Source of the DNA: Bacteroidales bacterium
GTDB lineage: Bacteria > Bacteroidota > Bacteroidia > Bacteroidales > PUMT01
Reading direction: 5' to 3'
DNA length: 12,153 bases
Assembly (NCBI GenBank): GCA_007132365.1
Contig: SLOS01000218.1
Span: 1-12,153 of the forward strand
Position numbers and translations under genes: made by a program. Shown in pieces: positions 6,715 through 12,153 of the stretch; position 1 is the first letter of the stretch, and each line of letters opens with the position of its first letter. The notes under the pieces are model-generated. The model was not told the origin of the DNA. It saw only the letters and a program-made list of their open reading frames with translations, and made no database searches.

Positions 6715-7092
6715 ATGGCAAGAATAGTTGGTGTAGACTTACCAAAAAACAAAAGGGGCGAAGTAGGATTGACTTATATTTTCGGGATAGGTCGCAGTAC
6801 AGCCGTCCAGATTTTGAACGAAGCTGGTATCGACAGGAATATAAAGGTAAAGGACTGGGATGATGATCAGCTAACCAGTATCAGGAATATTATTAATGAG
6901 AAACTGAAGGTTGAGGGTGAATTGCGCTCATCTGTGCAGATGAATATTAAGAGATTGATGGATATTGGCTGTTACAGGGGCATCCGTCACCGTATCGGTC
7001 TGCCTGTGCGCGGACAAAGCACCAAGAACAATGCAAGAACCCGTAAGGGCAGAAAGAAAACCGTTGCCAACAAAAAAATGGCTACTAAATAA
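6715..7092 (+). CDS. rpsM: 30S ribosomal protein S13 (uS13)
   Basis: S13 sits in the head of the 30S subunit, contacts the P-site tRNA and forms inter-subunit bridges with L5. The product is 125 aa (usual 118-126). It begins MARIVGVDLPKNKRGEVGLTYIFGIG, which holds the conserved ARI.GVDLP start and the helix-turn-helix core. The loop GCYRGIRHRIGLPVRGQ.TK.NARTRKG near 84-113 is the rRNA- and tRNA-contacting signature. The lysine-rich C-terminal tail (KKTVANKKMATK) is typical. This is the first gene of what is the alpha operon in E. coli, here continuous with the spc genes. Confidence 0.98.
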   Translation: MARIVGVDLPKNKRGEVGLTYIFGIGRSTAVQILNEAGIDRNIKVKDWDDDQLTSIRNIINEKLKVEGELRSSVQMNIKRLMDIGCYRGIRHRIGLPVRGQSTKNNARTRKGRKKTVANKKMATK

Positions 7093-7101
7093 TCTTTTAT
7101 A

Positions 7102-7491
7102 ATGGCGAAGAAAACAGGTACATCAAAAAAACGAGTTGTCAAAGTGGAGCCTGTGGGTCAGGCGCATATACATGCATCGTTTAACAATATAATCATTACC
7201 CTGACAAATAATAACGGACAGGTAATATCATGGTCTTCTGCTGGGAAAAACGGATTTCGTGGTTCCAAGAAGAATACCCCATATGCCGCGCAGGTATCAG
7301 CTGCGGATTGTGCAAAAAAAGCTTATGATCTTGGATTGCGCAAGGTCAAGGTGTTTGTTAAAGGACCCGGCTCGGGGCGTGAATCTGCTATCAGAACCAT
7401 TCATACTTCGGGAATTGAGGTTTCCGAGATAGTGGATGTTACTCCACTGCCACATAACGGTTGCCGTCCGCCCAAGCGCAGACGGGTATAA
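7102..7491 (+). CDS. rpsK: 30S ribosomal protein S11 (uS11)
   Basis: S11 lies on the platform of the 30S subunit with S6, S18 and S21, close to the mRNA exit and the 3' end of 16S rRNA. The product is 129 aa, typical length. Clear family segments are AHIHASFNNIIITLTN near 21-36, the SWSSAGKNGFRGSKKNTPYA block near 43-62, VKVFVKGPGSGRESAIR near 82-98, and the strictly conserved C-terminus TPLPHNGCRPPKRRRV. The start lies nine bases after the rpsM stop, with an A/T-rich leader and no Shine-Dalgarno. Confidence 0.98.
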   Translation: MAKKTGTSKKRVVKVEPVGQAHIHASFNNIIITLTNNNGQVISWSSAGKNGFRGSKKNTPYAAQVSAADCAKKAYDLGLRKVKVFVKGPGSGRESAIRTIHTSGIEVSEIVDVTPLPHNGCRPPKRRRV

Positions 7492-7534
7492 CATTATTGA
7501 TAAGTCATTAAATATAAATAACCTATTCATTAAG

Positions 7535-8143
7535 ATGGCAAGATATACAGGACCAAGATCAAAAATTGCAAGAAAATTCGGTGAGCCGATATTCGGACCC
7601 GATAAGGTATTTGAAAAGAAAAACTATCCTCCCGGTATGCATGGTAATATGCGGAAAAGAAAGAAAACTTCCGAATATGGAGTGCAGTTGCAGGAAAAGC
7701 AAAAGGCCAAGTTTACATACGGGGTGCTCGAGCGGCAGTTCTCAAATCTGTTTAAAAGAGCATCACGTTCAAAAGGTATTACTGGTGAAGCTTTGCTTCA
7801 ACTACTTGAGTCGCGTCTGGACAATGTGGTTTTCCGCATAGGGATCGCACCAACACGTGCTGCTGCAAGGCAGCTTGTCTCACACAGGCATATTACTGTT
7901 AACGGTAAGGTCTTGAACATCCCTTCATATATAGTTAAAGCCGGTGAATTTGTAGGAGTAAGGGAAAAATCAAAATCACTTGAGGTTATTACCGAATCGC
8001 TGACCGGAAGCAGGCGAAATGCATATTCCTGGATTGAATGGGATGCAGAGAAAATGACAGGAAGGTTTTTGAATATGCCTGAAAGGGAAGATATTCCTGA
8101 AAATATAAAAGAACAATTGATTGTAGAATTGTACTCAAAATAA
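7535..8143 (+). CDS. rpsD: 30S ribosomal protein S4 (uS4), zinc-free form
   Basis: S4 is a primary 16S rRNA-binding protein that nucleates assembly of the 30S 5' domain and affects decoding fidelity. In enterobacteria it also represses the alpha operon. From the ATG at 7535 the product is 202 aa. This start gives the conserved MARYTGPRSKIARKFGEP beginning. The frame is open further upstream to 7436, but that extension runs through rpsK coding sequence and has no S4 character. The N-terminal domain contains no cysteine, unlike zinc-binding S4 proteins. The S4 RNA-binding domain (about 92-155) includes LESRLDNVVFRIGIAPTRAAARQLVSHRHITVNG. The 43-base gap before the gene is the longest inside the ribosomal cluster and shows no clear promoter. 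Confidence 0.97.
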   Translation: MARYTGPRSKIARKFGEPIFGPDKVFEKKNYPPGMHGNMRKRKKTSEYGVQLQEKQKAKFTYGVLERQFSNLFKRASRSKGITGEALLQLLESRLDNVVFRIGIAPTRAAARQLVSHRHITVNGKVLNIPSYIVKAGEFVGVREKSKSLEVITESLTGSRRNAYSWIEWDAEKMTGRFLNMPEREDIPENIKEQLIVELYSK

Positions 8144-8150
8144 AATTGTA

Positions 8151-9143
8151 ATGGCCATATTAGCATTTCAGAAACCAGAACAAGTTATAATGCTTGAATC
8201 TACCGATACGCACGGCAAATTCGAGTTCCGTCCCCTTGAACCGGGGTATGGTATCACTATTGGCAATACACTCAGGAGGGTTCTCCTTTCATCACTGGAA
8301 GGTTATGCCATAACTACCGTAAAGATCTCAGGAGTTGATCATGAGTTTTCAACTATTCCCGGTGTAATCGAAGATGTGACTGAGATTGTGCTTAACCTTA
8401 AACAGATCAGGTTCAAGAAGCAGATTGAAGATACCGAAGGAGAAAGAGTATCTGTCTCCATATCGGGACAAGAAGAGTTCAAAGCAGGAGATCTGTCAAG
8501 ATTTTTAAGTGGTTTTGTGGTATTGAACCCCGACCTGCTTATATGCCGGCTGGAGCCTGACACCAAATTGCAGATTGAGCTGAATATAAACAAGGGACGG
8601 GGATATGTACCTTCTGAGGAAAACAAACCTGTTGATACCGAGTTCGGGCTGGTTGCCGTTGATTCGATATTCACTCCGATAAAGAATGTAAAGTATACAG
8701 TAGAGAATTTCAGGGTAGAGCAGAAAACCGATTATGAAAAACTGATCTTTGAGATTCAGACCGACGGGTCTATACATCCTAAAGAGGCTCTTAAGGAATC
8801 AGCAAAGATTCTTATCTATCATCTCATGCTCTTTTCTGATGAAAAGATCACATTGGAGACTGATGAGAAGTTTGCCAACGAAGAGTTTGACGAAGAGGTA
8901 TTGCATATGCGACAGCTACTGAAATCAAGGCTCGTGGACCTTGACCTTTCAGTAAGAGCTTTGAATTGCCTTAAGGCGGCAGAGGTTGAAACACTTGGAG
9001 ATCTTGTGAAATTCAATAAAAACGATCTTCTCAAATTCAGGAACTTTGGTAAGAAATCTCTTACAGAGCTTGATGAATTGCTTGAATCAATGAACCTGAA
9101 CTTCGGGATGGATATATCAAAATATAAATTAGACAAGGAATAA
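8151..9143 (+). CDS. rpoA: DNA-directed RNA polymerase alpha subunit
   Basis: The alpha dimer is the scaffold on which beta and beta' assemble, and its C-terminal domain contacts upstream DNA and activators. The product is 330 aa, usual length. The N-terminal domain (about 1-230) shows the dimerisation signature F.PLEPGYGITIGNTLRRVLLSSLEGYAI near 27-55 and the KILIYHLMLFSDE region near 219-231. An acidic linker (about 236-250) leads to the C-terminal domain (about 255-325), with LDLSVRALNCLKAAEVETLGDLV and the helix-hairpin-helix-like LLKFRNFGKKSLTELDELL. The arginine in SVRA corresponds to the DNA-contacting Arg265 of E. coli. The gene starts seven bases after rpsD and ends five bases before rplQ. 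Confidence 0.98.
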   Translation: MAILAFQKPEQVIMLESTDTHGKFEFRPLEPGYGITIGNTLRRVLLSSLEGYAITTVKISGVDHEFSTIPGVIEDVTEIVLNLKQIRFKKQIEDTEGERVSVSISGQEEFKAGDLSRFLSGFVVLNPDLLICRLEPDTKLQIELNINKGRGYVPSEENKPVDTEFGLVAVDSIFTPIKNVKYTVENFRVEQKTDYEKLIFEIQTDGSIHPKEALKESAKILIYHLMLFSDEKITLETDEKFANEEFDEEVLHMRQLLKSRLVDLDLSVRALNCLKAAEVETLGDLVKFNKNDLLKFRNFGKKSLTELDELLESMNLNFGMDISKYKLDKE

Positions 9144-9148
9144 GTGAA

Positions 9149-9943
9149 ATGAGACACAGAAAGAAGTTAAATCATTTGGGAAGGACCAGTTCTCACAGGA
9201 AAGCCATGCTGGCCAATATGGCATCCTCACTGATACTGCATAAACGAATCACAACAACAGTGGCAAAAGCCAAAGCATTAAGGATTTATGTTGAACCTTT
9301 GCTTACCAGATCAAAAAATGATTCTACCCATTCAAGAAGAATGGTATTCAGTTACCTGAAAAACAAATATGCTGTTTCTGAACTTTTCCGCGAGGTGTCT
9401 CCAAAGATAGCTGAAAGACCCGGTGGTTATACCAGGATTTTGAAAACAGGATCACGGCTTGGTGACAATGCAGATATGTGTATTATTGAGCTGGTGGACT
9501 ATAACGAGAATATGCTTGCTGCGAAGGAAGAAACTAAAACCACCACAAAACGTCGCAGAAGAGGACGGGGCAAAAAATCAGACACCACCGCTGAACCGGT
9601 ATCCACTGTTAAACAGAAGGAGAAGCCAACCGGAACAGAGTTGAAGGATGAAACTGGCTCCGGTGAGGCACCTGCCACCGGGAAGAAAGAGGATGCACCT
9701 GCCGCCGGGAAGCAGGAGGATGCACCTGCCACCGGGAAGAAAGAGGATGCACCTGCCACCGGGAAGAAAGAGGATGCACCTGCCGCCGGGAAGCAGGAGG
9801 AGACACCTGCCGACGGGAAGCAGGAGGATGCACCTGCCGACGGGAAGCAGGAGGATGCACCTGCCGACGGGAAGCAGGAGGAGGACGGTAAGGATAAAAA
9901 GTCCTCTGACGGGAATGGTACATCTTCAGATACAGAAAAATAG
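9149..9943 (+). CDS. rplQ: 50S ribosomal protein L17 (bL17) with long repeat tail
   Basis: L17 is a large-subunit protein located on the solvent side near the polypeptide exit. The core is ordinary: MRHRKKLNHLGRTSSHRKAM at the start, ITTTVAKAKALR near 34-45, and IAERPGGYTRILKTGSRLGDNADMCIIELVD near 87-117. A typical bacterial L17 ends about there (roughly 115-130 aa). Here the frame continues to 264 aa. The added tail contains an arginine/lysine patch (KRRRRGRGKK, 134-143), a hydrophilic spacer, eight 9-residue repeats of the type EDAPAxGKx (172-243), and a Ser/Asp/Lys-rich end. It has no hydrophobic core and should be disordered. Some C-terminal extension of L17 is, to my knowledge, common in Bacteroidota, but I do not know this repeat. 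No frameshift is needed; the stop at 9941-9943 precedes a terminator. Confidence 0.96.
   Translation: MRHRKKLNHLGRTSSHRKAMLANMASSLILHKRITTTVAKAKALRIYVEPLLTRSKNDSTHSRRMVFSYLKNKYAVSELFREVSPKIAERPGGYTRILKTGSRLGDNADMCIIELVDYNENMLAAKEETKTTTKRRRRGRGKKSDTTAEPVSTVKQKEKPTGTELKDETGSGEAPATGKKEDAPAAGKQEDAPATGKKEDAPATGKKEDAPAAGKQEETPADGKQEDAPADGKQEDAPADGKQEEDGKDKKSSDGNGTSSDTEK
9662..9877 (+). repeat. Eight 27-bp in-frame tandem repeats in rplQ
   Basis: Eight consecutive 27-base units encode 9-residue repeats. Unit starts are 9662, 9689, 9716, 9743, 9770, 9797, 9824 and 9851. Units 3 and 4 are identical, as are 2 and 5, and 7 and 8. Most variation is in codon six (ACC, GCC or GAC, giving Thr, Ala or Asp) and codon nine (AAA or CAG, giving Lys or Gln). 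Unit 1 begins GGTGAG instead of GAGGAT, and unit 6 has GAG-ACA in place of GAT-GCA. The units are 59-67% G+C by direct count, above the feel of the flanking genes. Near-identity at the DNA level indicates recent expansion by slippage or unequal recombination, and the unit length of nine codons keeps the frame. There are no unique spacers, so this is not a CRISPR array. Confidence 0.97.
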
Positions 9944-9969
9944 GAACAACCAAAAAAAGAGCTACTTAT

Positions 9970-10004
9970 GGAAAGGATGAGGACGTAATTCCTTGTCCTT
10001 TTTC
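9970..10004 (+). terminator. Probable terminator after rplQ
   Basis: In the 99-base rplQ-eno gap, GGAAAGGATGAGGA (9970-9983) can pair with TCCTTGTCCTTTTT (9990-10003) around the loop CGTAAT. The stem is 14 pairs counting G-U wobbles: Watson-Crick AAAGGA/TCCTTT and AGGA/TCCT helices joined by two tandem wobbles, plus two wobbles at the base. A run of five T (9999-10003) forms the end of the stem and the U-tract. This marks the likely 3' end of the ribosomal cluster, though the short U-tract suggests incomplete termination. Apart from it, the gap is A/T-rich and shows no convincing promoter for eno. Confidence 0.6.
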
Positions 10005-10042
10005 TGCAAATAATTGTTTAATTACTTAAAAATTTTAATACT

Positions 10043-11332
10043 ATGGGACAAATTGCCCGGATACATGCCAGACAAATTCTTGATTCCCGCGGGAATCCGA
10101 CGATTGAAGCTGAAGTAATAACACAAAGTGGCTTTTTCGGACGCGCTGCAGTTCCGTCAGGCGCCTCAACAGGGGTACATGAAGCTGTGGAATTGCGTGA
10201 TGGAGATAAATCCAAATATCTTGGTAAAAGCGTGGAGAATGCTGTTAACAATGTCAATACCCTGATAAATGATGAACTGACAGGTTATGATGTCCAGGAT
10301 CAAAACAGTATTGATGCTGCTATGATCCAGCTTGATGGTACGGAGAACAAAAGCAAGCTGGGAGCAAACGCCATACTTGGTGTTTCTCTCGCCGTTGCCC
10401 GCGCTGCTGCTGCTTCAACCGGCCAGGATCTTTTTCGCTATATTGGCGGGGTGAATGCCAATACATTGCCCGTGCCTATGATGAACATTCTGAATGGCGG
10501 TTCTCATGCGGACAACAAGATAGATATCCAGGAATTTATGATTATGCCTGTAGGTGCCTCTTCATTTTCCGAAGGCCTCCGGATGGGCGCGGAGATCTTT
10601 CATAACCTGAAAAGTGTTCTCAAGAATAGCGGCCATTCCACTAATGTTGGAGACGAAGGCGGATTCGCCCCAAACCTTGGCTCCAATGAAGAAGCAATAG
10701 AGGTTGTACTGGAAGCCATAAAGCAAGCCGGATACAAACCCGGTGAGGATATTGTGATTGCCCTTGATGCAGCTGCTTCAGAGTTCTACAACAAGGAGAA
10801 GAAGGTTTATGAATTTGAATCTACTGGCCAGACATTTACCAATATTCAACTGGTTGACTTCTGGAAGGAATGGGCCGATAAATACCCGATAGTTTCAATT
10901 GAGGACGGGTTTGACGAGGATGACTGGGAAGGCTGGAATGCTTTGTACAAGGCGTTAGGGGAAAAAGTACAACTGGTAGGAGACGATCTTTTTGTTACAA
11001 ATGTAAAGCGTCTGCAGAGAGGTATAGATGAAGGGTCAGCCAATTCCATACTTATAAAAGTTAACCAGATCGGGACACTCACTGAAACTATCAATGCCGT
11101 TCAGCTTGCAACCAGCAACCAGATGACTTCAATTATTTCCCATCGCTCCGGAGAGACTGAAGATAACTTTATTGCTGATCTTGCTGTTGCACTTAATACC
11201 GGACAGATCAAAACAGGTTCTGCTTCCCGGTCCGACAGGATTGCGAAATACAATCAGTTGCTCAGGATAGAAGAGACCCTTGGTGACCTGGCAAAATATC
11301 CCGGTAAAAGCTTCAAGTATTACAGAAAATAG
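10043..11332 (+). CDS. eno: Enolase (phosphopyruvate hydratase)
   Basis: Enolase interconverts 2-phosphoglycerate and phosphoenolpyruvate in glycolysis and gluconeogenesis, in the cytosol, with magnesium. The product is 429 aa, the family norm. It begins with I..I.AR.ILDSRGNPT.E, has the mobile SGAST loop (39-43), and shows the expected active-site residues by motif: His155 (GGSHADN), Glu164, Glu205 (GDEGGFAP), the metal ligands Asp242 (ALDAA), Glu287 (SIEDGF) and Asp314 (VGDDLF), Lys339 (ILIKVNQIGT), the SHRSGETED loop (366-374) and Lys390 (QIKTGS). It follows a terminator-like hairpin after rplQ and ends 23 bases before a strong terminator, so it is probably its own transcription unit or receives read-through from the ribosomal genes. 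Confidence 0.99.
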   Translation: MGQIARIHARQILDSRGNPTIEAEVITQSGFFGRAAVPSGASTGVHEAVELRDGDKSKYLGKSVENAVNNVNTLINDELTGYDVQDQNSIDAAMIQLDGTENKSKLGANAILGVSLAVARAAAASTGQDLFRYIGGVNANTLPVPMMNILNGGSHADNKIDIQEFMIMPVGASSFSEGLRMGAEIFHNLKSVLKNSGHSTNVGDEGGFAPNLGSNEEAIEVVLEAIKQAGYKPGEDIVIALDAAASEFYNKEKKVYEFESTGQTFTNIQLVDFWKEWADKYPIVSIEDGFDEDDWEGWNALYKALGEKVQLVGDDLFVTNVKRLQRGIDEGSANSILIKVNQIGTLTETINAVQLATSNQMTSIISHRSGETEDNFIADLAVALNTGQIKTGSASRSDRIAKYNQLLRIEETLGDLAKYPGKSFKYYRK

Positions 11333-11355
11333 ATCACAGGTTTAAGTTGTTCCAT

Positions 11356-11381
11356 AAGGGGGGCTGAGCCCCCTTTTTTTT
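11356..11381 (+). terminator. Strong intrinsic terminator after eno
   Basis: AAGGGGGGC (11356-11364) pairs with GCCCCCTTT-side sequence starting at 11368, around a TGA loop. This gives six G-C pairs extended by a G-U and two A-U pairs. Eight T follow the C run (11374-11381). A GC-rich stem plus a long U-tract is the textbook intrinsic terminator. It starts 23 bases after the eno stop and separates eno from the citrate synthase gene. Confidence 0.93.
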
Positions 11382-11409
11382 GTCTTGCAGTTTCCTGTAA
11401 TTTCAGATA

Positions 11410-11441
11410 TTTGGCATAGTTGATGAATTTTATTAGCTTTA
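11410..11441 (+). promoter_or_regulatory. Candidate Bacteroidota-type promoter for citrate synthase
   Basis: TTTG at 11410-11413 and TAGCTTTA at 11434-11441 are separated by 20 bases. The known Bacteroidota primary-sigma promoter is TTTG near -33 and TAnnTTTG near -7 with roughly this spacing. The -7 element here matches at all defined positions but the last (A for G). Transcription would start just after about 11446, giving a leader of roughly 20 bases before the ATG at 11469. The site lies downstream of the eno terminator, as expected for an independent promoter. The call rests on motif matching only. Confidence 0.45.
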
Positions 11442-11468
11442 TGACAATTATCATATAACTTTAATATT

Positions 11469-12153
11469 ATGGATCATATTAAAAAGAAATTTGTAGAGAA
11501 AGCCCTGCCGAGAGTAGCAGAATTCAAGGAACTTGTATCCGAACACGGAGACAAGGTCATCGGTGAGGTAACTATAGGGAGCGTTCTTACCGGTATGAAG
11601 GGAACAGTAAGTCTGCTCACCGACACATCAAAACTCGATCCTGAGGAGGGAATACGTTTCAGGGGATATTCAATTCCAGAACTGAGAAAAAATCTGCCTA
11701 AGGTCAGCCCGGAAGGTGAGCCATTGCCTGAGGGACTTTTTTACCTTATGCTTACCGGTGATATGCCTTCAGGTGACGATGTTGCATTTTTAAGCAAGGA
11801 ATGGGCGTCACGGTCCGCTCTGCCTGACTATGTTTACAAGGTGATTGATGCACTTCCTCAGAATACCCGCCCGATGGTACAGTTCTCTACTGCTATTCTC
11901 TCCATGGCATCAGATTCCAAATTCATGGCAGCTTACATGAAGGGAATCAGGAAGCAGGATTACTGGGATTCAACTTATGAGGATGTAATGGACCTGATTG
12001 CACGTCTTCCCATGATAGCGGCATATATTTATCGCAGGATGTATCATGACAACAAGCAGATAGGATCTGATCCATCAATGGATTGGGCAGCGAATCTGGC
12101 TCATATGATGGGATTCGAAAACTATGAGGTGCAAAGGCTTATGAGGCTTTACA
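11469..12153 (+). CDS. gltA: Citrate synthase, mitochondrial-like type, 5' part
   Basis: Citrate synthase condenses acetyl-CoA and oxaloacetate into citrate at the start of the TCA cycle. The frame opens at ATG 11469 and runs 228 codons to the window edge without a stop, so the gene is incomplete by roughly half. Recognisable blocks are GSVLTGMKGTVSLLTDTSKL, then DPEEGIRFRGYSIPEL near 57-72, GEPLPEGLFYLMLTGDMP near 83-100, LSKEWASRSALP near 108-119, and YEDVMDLIARLPMIAAYIYR near 170-189. These match the animal mitochondrial enzyme as I remember it much better than the hexameric GltA of E. coli. The catalytic His/His/Asp residues lie beyond the window. The N-terminus has no transit peptide. 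The symbol is given by function; a mitochondrial-type enzyme could be named citA or gltA in different annotations. Confidence 0.92.
   Translation, partial: MDHIKKKFVEKALPRVAEFKELVSEHGDKVIGEVTIGSVLTGMKGTVSLLTDTSKLDPEEGIRFRGYSIPELRKNLPKVSPEGEPLPEGLFYLMLTGDMPSGDDVAFLSKEWASRSALPDYVYKVIDALPQNTRPMVQFSTAILSMASDSKFMAAYMKGIRKQDYWDSTYEDVMDLIARLPMIAAYIYRRMYHDNKQIGSDPSMDWAANLAHMMGFENYEVQRLMRLY

Noticed and set aside
7436..7534. Longer rpsD reading frame starting at 7436
   Set aside because: The extra 33 codons overlap the 3' end of rpsK and cross the gap, with no S4 similarity. The ATG at 7535 gives the conserved MARYTGP start.
9662..9877. Direct repeats of 27 bases as a possible CRISPR array
   Set aside because: The units are contiguous with no unique spacers, are in frame with rplQ and vary by codon, so this is a coding minisatellite.
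9609..9980. Open frames on both strands over the repeat region, giving PPASRRQVH-like and MHLPPGRK-like repeat proteins
   Set aside because: A 27-base repeat without stops keeps several frames open by default. The rplQ frame alone continues from a conserved ribosomal protein, and the others have no homologous flanks or start context.
10004..10042. eno promoter in the A/T-rich sequence before its start
   Set aside because: TAATTGTT and TACTTAAA resemble a -7 element only poorly, and no TTTG lies at the right distance. Not strong enough to list.

Overview
The window is a housekeeping stretch of a chromosome, most likely from a member of the Bacteroidota (Bacteroidales/Marinilabiliales-like; this placement is inference). 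Four things point there. L36 (38 aa), S14 (89 aa) and S4 (202 aa) are all zinc-free forms, with the L36 variant closely resembling the one I know from Bacteroides. Genes run rplO-secY-map-infA-rpmJ-rpsM with no adk. Most start codons have A/T-rich upstream sequence instead of a Shine-Dalgarno motif. A candidate promoter before the last gene fits the Bacteroidota TTTG / TAnnTTTG pattern. Nothing looks transferred, and I see no mobile element, tRNA, rRNA, CRISPR array or phage gene.

Layout, all on the + strand. Positions 1-9943 are one tightly packed cluster that joins the classical spc and alpha ribosomal protein operons: rpsQ (3' end only), rplN, rplX, rplE, rpsN, rpsH, rplF, rplR, rpsE, rpmD, rplO, secY, map, infA, rpmJ, rpsM, rpsK, rpsD, rpoA, rplQ. 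Gaps run from a 22-base overlap (map/infA) to 43 bases (rpsK/rpsD), with no obvious terminator inside, so a single long transcript is plausible. A terminator-like hairpin at 9970-10004 follows rplQ. Enolase (eno) occupies 10043-11332 and ends in a strong GC-rich intrinsic terminator. A 136-base gap holds that terminator and a candidate promoter, and then comes the 5' part of a citrate synthase gene that runs off the window.

The cluster makes proteins of both ribosomal subunits, the core membrane channel for protein export (SecY), the enzyme that removes initiator methionine from new proteins (Map), initiation factor IF-1 and the RNA polymerase alpha subunit. It therefore links ribosome assembly, translation initiation, nascent-chain processing, secretion and transcription. 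The downstream genes belong to central carbon metabolism: glycolysis (eno) and entry to the TCA cycle (citrate synthase).

No new system is visible. The one real oddity is ribosomal protein L17. Its normal core of about 120 residues is followed by a tail of about 140 residues with an arginine-rich patch and eight in-frame 27-base (9-residue) tandem repeats that become more acidic toward the C-terminus. Second-tier points are a citrate synthase that resembles the mitochondrial type, a textbook Shine-Dalgarno before rplF in a lineage that mostly lacks them, and the joint loss of zinc ligands in several ribosomal proteins.
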